Below, in pieces: positions 40,367-47,673 of a stretch of 47,673 bases of DNA. This DNA comes from Kiritimatiellia bacterium (GTDB lineage Bacteria; Verrucomicrobiota; Kiritimatiellia; RFP12; JAAYLN01). Positions within the stretch are counted from its first letter, which is position 1, and every line of letters begins with the position of its first letter. The notes under the pieces were generated by a model. That model had not been told where the DNA came from. It worked only from the letters and a program-made list of their open reading frames with translations, and did not search any database. A program made the position numbers and the translations under genes. The stretch spans positions 1 to 47,673 of the forward strand of contig JAFWPM010000221.1 of assembly GCA_017509565.1 (NCBI GenBank). Direction: 5' to 3'.

Positions 40367-43300
40367 ATGAAAAAACTGCTAACAACAATCGCGGCGGCGA
40401 TCGGCATTGCCGTGGGCTCCGCGACGGCATTGGCCGACAGCATTAACCTATCGGAGGTGACGGCGGATACGATCGTCGCCGACGGCACGACGCTGACGGG
40501 CACGCTCGGCGAGAGGGTCAAAATCTCCATCGCCGACGGCGCGACGGTGACGCTCGACGGCGTCGTCATCAACGGCGCGAACGACGAAGACTGCGGGTGG
40601 GCGGGCATCATCTGCGAGGGCGGCGCGACCATCATTCTCAAGGGCGCGAACACCGTCAAGGGCTTCTACGAGGAGTATCCCGGCATTTACGTGCCGGAGG
40701 GCAAGACGCTGACCATCAAGGGCGACGGCTCGCTCGACGCGTCGAGCAACGGCTACGGCGCGGGCATCGGCGGCGGGTACAATATTTCGTGCGGCAACAT
40801 CGCCATCGAGGGCGGCAACATCGTCGCGACGGGCGGCTACCTTGCGACCGGCATCGGCGGCGGCGGCAATGGTTCGTGCGGCGCCATCACGATAGCAGAT
40901 ACCGTGACGAAGGTCGTCGCCACAAAGTACGAGCAGAATACGCCTTGCAGCATCGGCAGTGGCGCTGGCGGCTCTTGCGGCACGGTGACGATCGGCGGCA
41001 CGGTGTATCCCGACGGCATCACCCAAAGCCCCTACATCTATCCTACCTACACCGCGACGCTGAAGGACGGCACGGAGGACGCCGACAACTGGACTATCAC
41101 CCCCAGCGAGGGACTTTCGGAGAGCAACACGGTCACCGTCGCCTACGCCGGAGAGAACAAGGTGAAGAGCGTCAAGGCGAAGAATGGGACGGACGCAATC
41201 GCCGTCACCCCCGTCACGGGCAAGACGAATGAATGGACGTTCCAGATGCCTGACGGGGACGTGGAGGTGGAAGTCGCCTACCTCGCGGTCGCCACGTTCG
41301 ATGTCGATGGCGAGACGTATGCGGTGACGACGAATGTCGTCGGCGAGGCGGTCGCGACGCCGGCCGCAGACCCGGTGAAGGCCGGCCATTCGTTCGTCGG
41401 CTGGTTCACGGCGGCGACGGGCGGCACGCAGGTCACGGACGAAACATTGATGGGCATCGCCGACACGACGTTCTACGCGCAGTTCCGCGAGCCCATCCTG
41501 ACGATTGAAAACGGCGTGCTCACGGCCGTCGATTTCAACGGCTGCACAAACTTGAATCTGGTGATACCGACCAACGTCACGACAATCGGCGATAGTGCAT
41601 TCTATCAATGCACGGGTCTTGCGAGCGTGACGATACCCGGAAGCGTCAAGACGATCTCGCATGCCGCGTTCCGTGATTGCTCCAATCTAACGAGCGTGAC
41701 GATCGAGGAAGGCGCGACGACGATTGGCGAACGTGCGTTCGCCCGCTGCGTCAATCTGGCAAGCATAACCATTCCTGGCACCGTCACGGAGATCAGCGAA
41801 GCCGCATTCAGCGATTGCAAGAGCCTTACGAGTTTGACGATTCCCGGCAGCGTCAAGACGATCGGACCCCAGGCGTTCCAGAACTGCACCGGACTCGAGA
41901 GCGTGACGCTCGAAGAGGGCGTGGAGACAATCAGAAGAGTCGCGTTCGACGGCTGCGAGAATCTCTCAAGCGTGACCATCCCGGACTCCGTCAAGGAAAT
42001 CGGAGATGATGCGTTCGCGGGTTGCAGCGACGCCCTCTACGAAGAAGGGACGGGGAATCTCGCCGGCGTGAAACTGGTTGATGGCTGGGCCGTCGGCTAT
42101 GATAAGGCCTCCATCTCCGAAAACCCTGACTTGACCGGCGTCCGCGGCATCGCAGGCGGCGCATTCGCCGGATGCGACGTCATTACGGGCGTAATCATCC
42201 CGGACGGGGTGGCGACAATCCCCGAATACGTATTCAACGGCTGCGACAATCTGACGGGCGTGACCATCCCGGACAGCGTCACGTCGATAGGGGAAGGGGC
42301 GTTCGGCGGTTGCGACAATTTTGCAAGCGTGACCATCCCGGACAGCGTCACGTCAATCGGCAAAGATGCATTCGAGGGTTGCAGCGAGGAACTCTTCGAC
42401 ACCACGACGCTTACAGGCGTGGCGCTGGTGGACGGCTGGGCCATCGGCTATACCGACGCGCTTCCTGAAAACCTCGATTTGACCGGCGCGTGCGGCATCG
42501 CCGACAACGCGTTCCGGGAGAGTGCGCTCGAAAGCGTGACCATCCCCGGCACCGTGGCGAGGGTTCCCGCCGGCGCGTTTATGTCCTGCACCAGCCTGGC
42601 GAGCGTGACGCTCGAGGAAGGCGTGACTGCGATCGACGACTCCGCGTTCATCGAGTGCTCTGCGCTCGAGAGCGTGGAAATCCCCGACACGGTGACGGCG
42701 ATCGGGCCTCAGGCGTTTGTGTCGTGCGCGAAACTTGCGAGCGTGACGGTTCCCGGCAGCGTGGCGGAAATCGGACCGGCGGCGTTTGGCATGTGCAGCA
42801 GCCTGACGAACGTCGTCATTGAAGCCGGCGTCACGAATATCGGCATGATGGCGTTCGCCATGTGCTCCGCGCTTGAGAGCCTGGAGATTCCCGACACCGT
42901 GACGGCAATCGGATCCCAGGCGTTCTTGATGAGCATGAACCTTGCGAGCGTGACGATCCCGTCGTCCGTTATGGAAATCGGGCAGGACGCGTTCCTGTAC
43001 ACAGCGCTCTCGACGGTCAATGTCGATTACGGCGACGGCGAGCGCGTGAAGGCGCACCTGGCCGCATCGGGTCTGGATGTTTCCGGCCTGACGTTTGTCG
43101 AGCCGTACAAGCTGACGTTCGACCCGGACGGCGGCGAATTCGCCGAGGGCGTAGAGACGAACCGCTTCCTCTATGCGGGCGAAGAATTCGGCGACCTGCC
43201 CGAAGCGACCCGCATTGGCCACACGTTCGCGGGCTGGTTCACGGCGGCGACGAACGGCTATGAAGTCGCGGCGACAAACAAGATGGGCGATGCGGACGCC

Positions 43301-44344
43301 ACAGTTTACGCGCAGTGGACGGTCAACAAATACACGATTACGTTCGACCCCGCCAACGACAGCGACGTAGTTGTGATAACGAACGACTACGGCACGGTGG
43401 TGGCGGCGCCCGCCAATCCGACCAAGACCGGCTACACCTTCGCCGGCTGGTCGCCGGCCCTTCCGGCGACGATGCCCGCCGAGGACACTACGTACACCGC
43501 GCAGTGGACGCCGAACAAATGCACGGTGAAGTTCGTGGACGAAAATGGCACGGTGCTTTCCTCTGCCGCCTACAACTACGGCACGGCGGCGTCGGACATC
43601 GCCGAACCCGCCACCCCGGAGAAGGCGGCCGACAAACAGAACGTCTATCTGTTCACCGGCTGGACCCCGGCGATCGAGGACGTGACCGCAGACGCGACCT
43701 ACACGGCGACCTATGCGAAGGCGTCCATCCAATATCTGGCGGATCTCTTCCTGGACGAATACGGCAAGACGATCAGCCTTCCGCTCGTCGTGGACGGCAA
43801 GAGCGTCACGCTCTTTGCCCGCTGGGCCCTGTCGAAATACACCATCAAGTTCAACGCCAACGGCGGCAAGCTGCCAACGGGCAAGACTATGGCGGCGCAG
43901 ACGATAGTTTACGGCAAGGCCGCGAAGCTCAGGAAGAACGTCTTCACGAAGGAGGGCTACGTCTTCGCGGGCTGGGCTACAAGCAAGGCCAATGCCAAGA
44001 AGTGCGTCATCGCTTACAAGAACGCGCAAAGCGTAAAGAACGTGCGCGCCGACGGCGGCACGACGACCCTCTACGCGGTCTGGGCCAAGCCGAAATACAA
44101 GGTGGCCTTCTACGCGAACGGCGGCGCCGGCGCCACGGTGGTCCAGACTGTAAAATACGGCAAGGCGACCACCTTGGCGAAGTGCAAGTTCGTTGCGCCG
44201 AAGGGGAAGAAGTTCGCCGGCTGGGCGACGAGCAAGGCGAATGCCAAGGCCGGCAAGGTGAAATACAAGAACGGGGCGGCAATCAAGGGCCTTGTCGCGA
44301 GCGGCAAGACGGTCAAGCTCTACGCCGTGTGGAAGAAGATGTAA
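40367..44344 (+). CDS. BspA-like leucine-rich-repeat surface protein with InlB B-repeat tail
   Basis: The 1,325-residue protein starts at 40367 with signal peptide MKKLLTTIAAAIGIAVGSATALA. An earlier in-frame start would run through the ATPase remnant and is rejected. The N-terminal 220 residues look like a short beta-helix (GYGAGIGGGYN; LATGIGGGG). Then comes a B-repeat-like unit (about 300-375), a long array of LRR_5 (BspA) repeats (about 391-884, for example SVTIPGSVKTISHAAFRDC), and further B-repeat units (about 905-1325) ending KLYAVWKKM. The last 165 residues are nearly the same as the serpin tail. BspA-type proteins are known adhesins binding host matrix proteins. A surface adhesin role is likely but inferred. 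Confidence 0.9.
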   Translation: MKKLLTTIAAAIGIAVGSATALADSINLSEVTADTIVADGTTLTGTLGERVKISIADGATVTLDGVVINGANDEDCGWAGIICEGGATIILKGANTVKGFYEEYPGIYVPEGKTLTIKGDGSLDASSNGYGAGIGGGYNISCGNIAIEGGNIVATGGYLATGIGGGGNGSCGAITIADTVTKVVATKYEQNTPCSIGSGAGGSCGTVTIGGTVYPDGITQSPYIYPTYTATLKDGTEDADNWTITPSEGLSESNTVTVAYAGENKVKSVKAKNGTDAIAVTPVTGKTNEWTFQMPDGDVEVEVAYLAVATFDVDGETYAVTTNVVGEAVATPAADPVKAGHSFVGWFTAATGGTQVTDETLMGIADTTFYAQFREPILTIENGVLTAVDFNGCTNLNLVIPTNVTTIGDSAFYQCTGLASVTIPGSVKTISHAAFRDCSNLTSVTIEEGATTIGERAFARCVNLASITIPGTVTEISEAAFSDCKSLTSLTIPGSVKTIGPQAFQNCTGLESVTLEEGVETIRRVAFDGCENLSSVTIPDSVKEIGDDAFAGCSDALYEEGTGNLAGVKLVDGWAVGYDKASISENPDLTGVRGIAGGAFAGCDVITGVIIPDGVATIPEYVFNGCDNLTGVTIPDSVTSIGEGAFGGCDNFASVTIPDSVTSIGKDAFEGCSEELFDTTTLTGVALVDGWAIGYTDALPENLDLTGACGIADNAFRESALESVTIPGTVARVPAGAFMSCTSLASVTLEEGVTAIDDSAFIECSALESVEIPDTVTAIGPQAFVSCAKLASVTVPGSVAEIGPAAFGMCSSLTNVVIEAGVTNIGMMAFAMCSALESLEIPDTVTAIGSQAFLMSMNLASVTIPSSVMEIGQDAFLYTALSTVNVDYGDGERVKAHLAASGLDVSGLTFVEPYKLTFDPDGGEFAEGVETNRFLYAGEEFGDLPEATRIGHTFAGWFTAATNGYEVAATNKMGDADATVYAQWTVNKYTITFDPANDSDVVVITNDYGTVVAAPANPTKTGYTFAGWSPALPATMPAEDTTYTAQWTPNKCTVKFVDENGTVLSSAAYNYGTAASDIAEPATPEKAADKQNVYLFTGWTPAIEDVTADATYTATYAKASIQYLADLFLDEYGKTISLPLVVDGKSVTLFARWALSKYTIKFNANGGKLPTGKTMAAQTIVYGKAAKLRKNVFTKEGYVFAGWATSKANAKKCVIAYKNAQSVKNVRADGGTTTLYAVWAKPKYKVAFYANGGAGATVVQTVKYGKATTLAKCKFVAPKGKKFAGWATSKANAKAGKVKYKNGAAIKGLVASGKTVKLYAVWKKM

Positions 44345-44379
44345 GTGGCCTTTGAGTGATTTGTTCATGAAGGCGGACG

Positions 44380-45852
44380 ATGAACATTGTCAGGGATAGG
44401 AGTCGCAGGCGCCGGGCTGGATGGATCTCGTTTGCCGCAGTGGCGGCCGCGGTGGCGCTCTGCGCCGGCGTGGCCATTTGGGCCCTCCGGGGCTCGTCTT
44501 TAGGAGACGTGGATGCTTCAAGCGTGAAGCCGCTGTCAAGGCCGAGCGCGGTTTACGTCCCCAAGGCGGAGCCAGTCCGCCATGTGGAAAAGCCGGAGCT
44601 GGCACCCGATCTTGCTGGACGGGCCCGCGCTGTAGCGTCAGATGAGGTGGAAGACGCTGCCGGTGAAGAGGATGATGGCGGCGAGGATGTCGCAACGCCC
44701 GCCCCGATCCCCGAGGACGACCCAGAATTGCTTGCCATGGCAGCGGAGAAGTCCTTTTCGTCGAAAATATGGGACAGCGCGCAGTCGCATGATGCGTCGG
44801 CGTTGGCGGCGGAGGGCTCGGCGCTCCTTTTTTCCGGCAGCCCCGAAGACAGGGCCATGGGCGGTGTGATGCTGTTTCTGGCGGACGCCCTTGACGACGG
44901 CGCTATCGATGTCCTTATGGCGGATGAGGATCTCGGCGTCCCCCTGACCTTGCTCGACTGGGTGCGCGACTTCGGAACCGAGGACGGGGCGGCAACGCTG
45001 GCCGACAGGTTCCGCTCGCGGGGCGTTTCAAGGGACGACCTTTACGCCTACGCCTCCGCAAGCAAGGGGACGTTTGGCGGGGGGCGCTCGGCCCTTGACC
45101 TGTGGCTGAGGGATTTTGCGGCGGATGGTTCCGAAGGCGCGGCGCTCGCGGCGATGCTCGTTTCGCCCGAGGCCTCCTACGATGTGCGCGCGCAGGGGCT
45201 GCTCAAGCTTCTGGAACCTGAAACGCGGCGGCTCGGCGAAGAGACCCTGGCGGCCATTCCGGCGGACGGCGACTCCACCCTCTGGGCGCAGTTCGCGGAT
45301 AAGATCGCGCGGCTGGCCGAAATCGGAGACGAGGGCGATGACTGCAAGATATGGGATTCGCAGTCGCCAGTCGTGTATTTCCTCACCCAGGACGAATCCG
45401 CGCTCCCTGCGCGCGATTTGGCAAACTATCTGGAATATGCGCTCCGGCGCGACGACCAGGAGGTCGAGCCGAACATCGAGGAGGGCACATGGGAGTTCGC
45501 GAACGACTACCTCGAAACAATGCGCCCGCTTGCCGATTCCCTATCCCCTGAGGAGGTTGACGCCCTTGACCGCATAGCCTGCGCCCTCGACAAGCTGGTT
45601 GACTACGATCCGGCCTTCAACCCGTTCGAGACGGTGGAGGACGATGGTGACGAGCCCGACGAAGAGGACGCCGGCCCCGACGCCTATGAGCCGGACATTG
45701 ACGACGTGGACGAAGATGAGGCCGGCGAAGAAGATTACGTGGATGCGGAAGACGAGGCGGATATGGATGACGTCGGCGACGGGGATGAGGCAGAGGTGGA
45801 TGACGCAGAAGATGCCGGCGACGACGATGCGGATGATGGGGAGGGCGAATAG
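44380..45852 (+). CDS. Single-pass membrane protein with a strongly acidic C-terminal tail
   Basis: The 490-residue product has a basic N-terminus (RDRSRRRRAGW), one membrane segment (about 15-36) and a soluble helical region (about 110-415) that I do not recognise. The last 75 residues are almost only Asp, Glu, Ala and Gly (DDVDEDEAGEEDYVDAEDEA). The ATG at 44380 follows AAGGCGG and lies 35 nt after the BspA-like gene, so it may be cotranscribed. The tail is probably on the periplasmic side and could bind cations or basic surfaces. No catalytic motif is visible. Its length and low-complexity tail are the only distinctive features. Confidence 0.75.
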   Translation: MNIVRDRSRRRRAGWISFAAVAAAVALCAGVAIWALRGSSLGDVDASSVKPLSRPSAVYVPKAEPVRHVEKPELAPDLAGRARAVASDEVEDAAGEEDDGGEDVATPAPIPEDDPELLAMAAEKSFSSKIWDSAQSHDASALAAEGSALLFSGSPEDRAMGGVMLFLADALDDGAIDVLMADEDLGVPLTLLDWVRDFGTEDGAATLADRFRSRGVSRDDLYAYASASKGTFGGGRSALDLWLRDFAADGSEGAALAAMLVSPEASYDVRAQGLLKLLEPETRRLGEETLAAIPADGDSTLWAQFADKIARLAEIGDEGDDCKIWDSQSPVVYFLTQDESALPARDLANYLEYALRRDDQEVEPNIEEGTWEFANDYLETMRPLADSLSPEEVDALDRIACALDKLVDYDPAFNPFETVEDDGDEPDEEDAGPDAYEPDIDDVDEDEAGEEDYVDAEDEADMDDVGDGDEAEVDDAEDAGDDDADDGEGE

Positions 45853-46260
45853 GAACGCTTCGGCGAAAGGCGATGGGCTGAGCTGGCGCGAGCGGAAACG
45901 GTGAAGCGGCCTAGCTTTTCTCACGCCGCGACGCCGATTTTTGGACAGGATTTACAGGATTGTCAGGATTGTTTTCAGCCACAGAGTTCACAAGGTCTTT
46001 GTATCCCTTTGTGGTGGAAAACTCCGATATTCTACGGCCTACACCCGCAACCCCTTATCCCGACCTTCCCAGCCATCGGAACTTCCAATGCAAATGTCCT
46101 TGGACTGGCCTTGCCGCATGGCGGCGCAACTGTTCTCCGCCGAAGCCGGCTTTGGTGTTCCGCGCGGAGCGCCTGTCCCGTATGGGATGCGAAGTTCAAC
46201 TGCTCTTTTTTGGTTCAAAACACCAAACCTCTGTGTCTCTGGCGAAGCTTGGAAAATACC
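45853..46260. other. Intergenic region with degenerate repetitive sequence
   Basis: No gene is supported across about 400 bp. The 9-bp tandem repeat at 45943-45971 is followed by CCACAGAG (45979-45986), which has an inverted counterpart CTCTGTGT near 46234-46241. Base composition is mixed, unlike neighbouring genes. It resembles a decayed interspersed repeat. Confidence 0.5.
45943..45971 (+). repeat. Short tandem repeat, ACAGGATTT-type
   Basis: Three 9-bp units stand head-to-tail: ACAGGATTT, ACAGGATTG and TCAGGATTG (45945-45971), preceded by GG. I recall similar ACAGGATTTACAGGAT strings in other environmental genomes, but no comparison was run. Confidence 0.75.
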
Positions 46261-46289
46261 TTGACGCCGTTTGCGGTTTATGGGATAAT
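46261..46289 (+). promoter_or_regulatory. Promoter of the second BspA-like gene
   Basis: TTGACG (46261-46266), a 17-bp spacer, then TGG-GATAAT (-10 at 46284-46289, extended by TG). This is the best promoter match in the window. It leaves a leader of about 125 nt before the ATG at 46423. Confidence 0.7.
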
Positions 46290-46422
46290 CATGTCGATTA
46301 TTTACGGTGCGGGCAACACCGTGCCGGATGGCAGGACAATTTGGAATCCGTGTGGCGGCCGCTCCTGTGGCCGCTTTGTGTGGAATTGTTTTGGACGGCA
46401 ACGGCACTAGGGAAAGACACAA

Positions 46423-47673
46423 ATGAAAACCCCAATTCTCGCGACCTTCACCACTGCGGCAATAGCGGCCTCCATCGCCTTGGGCGACTCATACACAAAC
46501 GAAAACGGCCTTGTCTGGTCATACCGCACGAACGGTGCCGGAACCGCCACACTCACCAGCGTCACGCAGGCGGACGGAGCCGAACCGTCTGGGGCGCTCG
46601 CCATCCCGTCGTCCGTCAATGGCGTACCTGTCACGGCTATCGCCGCCGCATTCTGTCGATACAACCATTCGATCACGAACCTGACGGTTGCGGACACCGT
46701 GACCGAAATTGGCGCCATGGCCTTTGCCGGCTGCACGGAGCTGACTGGCGTCATCCTGGGCAACGGACTGGTCTCCATCGGCGGCGGCGAGCACCCTTCC
46801 TCCTCCTCCGACCCCGACGAATACGCCAACTACGGCGCATTCGGCAAGTGCCTCAAGCTGGAAACCGTGGCGTTCGGATCGAAGATCGCCAGTATCGGTG
46901 CGCACGCCTTCTCCGAATGCCAGGCGCTCAAGACGCTGACGCTTCCTGACTCCGTGCAGACGCTCGGCGTCAACGCCTTCTACCATAACAAGTCGCTTGC
47001 CACGGTCACGCTCGGCACGGGGCTGACTGCCATGGGCGAATGCGCTTTCGCGAACTGCACGGCGCTGAAAAACGTCCTGGTCCGCCAGTACGGAGATGCG
47101 CAGAAGGCGCTGTTTGACGGAGTCTTCGACAACTGCTCGATCTGGACCTACTCACTTTCCGGCGGCAAAGCCACCATCACCGCCGTCGCACCCGCCGATG
47201 GCGCGGTCTCCGTCCCGTCGTCGGCCGGAGGGAACCCCGTCACGGCGATTGCGAACAATGTCGGGAAAGGTTGCGAAAACATCACCTCGCTCGTGATAAC
47301 AGATACTGTGAAGACGATAGGGTACGGCGCGTTCGCGCTCTGCACGTCCCTGGGCGAGGTGGTCCTCGGGGACGGCGTGACGACGCTGAACAGCTACAAC
47401 GAGTATGCGTACAGCGACCCGACGACGGCCTGGTATGCGTTCGGCGGATGCACGGCTCTGACGAACGTCGTGTTCGGCTCGTCGCTTACGGCGATGTACG
47501 GCTCGTTCTGCCGTTGCACGGCTCTGGAGCGTGTGGTTCTCCCGGATTCGCTCGTGACGCTCGGCGCGGACTCGTTCTTCGGCTGCACGAAGATGACGTC
47601 TGCGTCGCTCGGCCCGAACCTGACGACTGTCGGCGGGTATTCGTTCTACGGCTGCACGCGCCTGCGGGAGGTC
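46423..47673 (+). CDS. BspA-like leucine-rich-repeat surface protein (3'-truncated by the window edge)
   Basis: The frame is open from the ATG at 46423 to the end of the window (417 codons). The start gives a signal peptide (MKTPILATFTTAAIAASIALG). The rest consists of LRR_5/BspA-type repeats such as NLTVADTVTEIGAMAFAGC, TLTLPDSVQTLGVNAFYH and RVVLPDSLVTLGADSFFGC, each about 23 residues, with two non-repeat interruptions. It resembles the repeat region of the protein at 40367 but has a different N-terminus. Whether it also ends in the InlB tail cannot be seen. It has its own promoter at 46261. Family knowledge suggests a surface adhesin. Confidence 0.88.
   Translation, partial: MKTPILATFTTAAIAASIALGDSYTNENGLVWSYRTNGAGTATLTSVTQADGAEPSGALAIPSSVNGVPVTAIAAAFCRYNHSITNLTVADTVTEIGAMAFAGCTELTGVILGNGLVSIGGGEHPSSSSDPDEYANYGAFGKCLKLETVAFGSKIASIGAHAFSECQALKTLTLPDSVQTLGVNAFYHNKSLATVTLGTGLTAMGECAFANCTALKNVLVRQYGDAQKALFDGVFDNCSIWTYSLSGGKATITAVAPADGAVSVPSSAGGNPVTAIANNVGKGCENITSLVITDTVKTIGYGAFALCTSLGEVVLGDGVTTLNSYNEYAYSDPTTAWYAFGGCTALTNVVFGSSLTAMYGSFCRCTALERVVLPDSLVTLGADSFFGCTKMTSASLGPNLTTVGGYSFYGCTRLREV

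Noticed and set aside
39995-44344. One long protein joining the ATPase head and the BspA-like protein
   Set aside because: The frame is open by chance between 40127 and 40366. That stretch contains a long hairpin and no protein-like composition, and a clear signal peptide starts at 40367.
3-47673. Integrated phage, plasmid or transposon
   Set aside because: No integrase, transposase, capsid, portal, terminase or replication gene could be recognised on either strand.

Overview
This window looks like a chromosomal segment of a GC-rich, Gram-negative-type bacterium. Codons mostly end in G or C and several exported proteins carry Sec signal peptides. One gene encodes a 3,273-residue exported protein with LamG and DxDxDG calcium-type repeats. 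There are also InlB-type B repeats, BspA-like leucine-rich repeats and AraC-type regulators paired with LamG proteins and glycoside hydrolases. This mix suggests the PVC superphylum, most likely a host-associated Kiritimatiellota or Lentisphaerota lineage. That placement is inferred from gene content only, because no rRNA or other marker gene is present.

Layout. 1-4378: housekeeping-like genes, namely the C-terminal part of a polytopic membrane protein with TPR-like repeats, a prepilin peptidase, and QueA with an in-frame insertion. 4379-5454: a hairpin-rich intergenic stretch and a small membrane-anchored coiled-coil protein. 5566-16594: the giant exported protein with its own promoter and hairpin, then a putative lipoprotein with an intrinsic terminator. 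16670-21904: an IspD/TarI-family cytidylyltransferase, a secreted beta-helix protein and a CDP-glycerol glycerophosphotransferase-family enzyme, a possible envelope-polymer set.

21921-32822 holds two successive modules with the same order: AraC-family regulator, secreted LamG protein ending in PFVMVVR, and clan-A-like glycoside hydrolase. The second module is followed by a decayed fragment of the first module's hydrolase. This is the best candidate for an undescribed glycan-response system. Both modules also contain arrays of the same 10-bp unit (TCGAWTGCNN).

32850-38044 is a glycosyltransferase region with less GC-biased codons: a minus-strand two-domain enzyme and a plus-strand GT8-GT2-coiled-coil enzyme. 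It is bordered by remnants, a glycosyltransferase tail on the left and an InlB-repeat tail on the right. 37958-40040 is a serpin gene with an InlB-repeat tail, lying between two 161-bp direct repeats. Each repeat joins the end of an InlB-tailed gene to the promoter and first codons of an AAA-ATPase-like gene, and both ATPase copies are remnants. A 1,325-residue BspA-like protein with the same tail follows, then an acidic single-pass membrane protein, a degenerate repeat-bearing intergenic region, and a second BspA-like protein cut by the window end.

Promoter signals recur: an extended -10 (TGn followed by TAGAAT, TATCAT or TAAAAT), sometimes with a -35 at 17 bp. I found no tRNA, rRNA, CRISPR array, transposase or phage gene.
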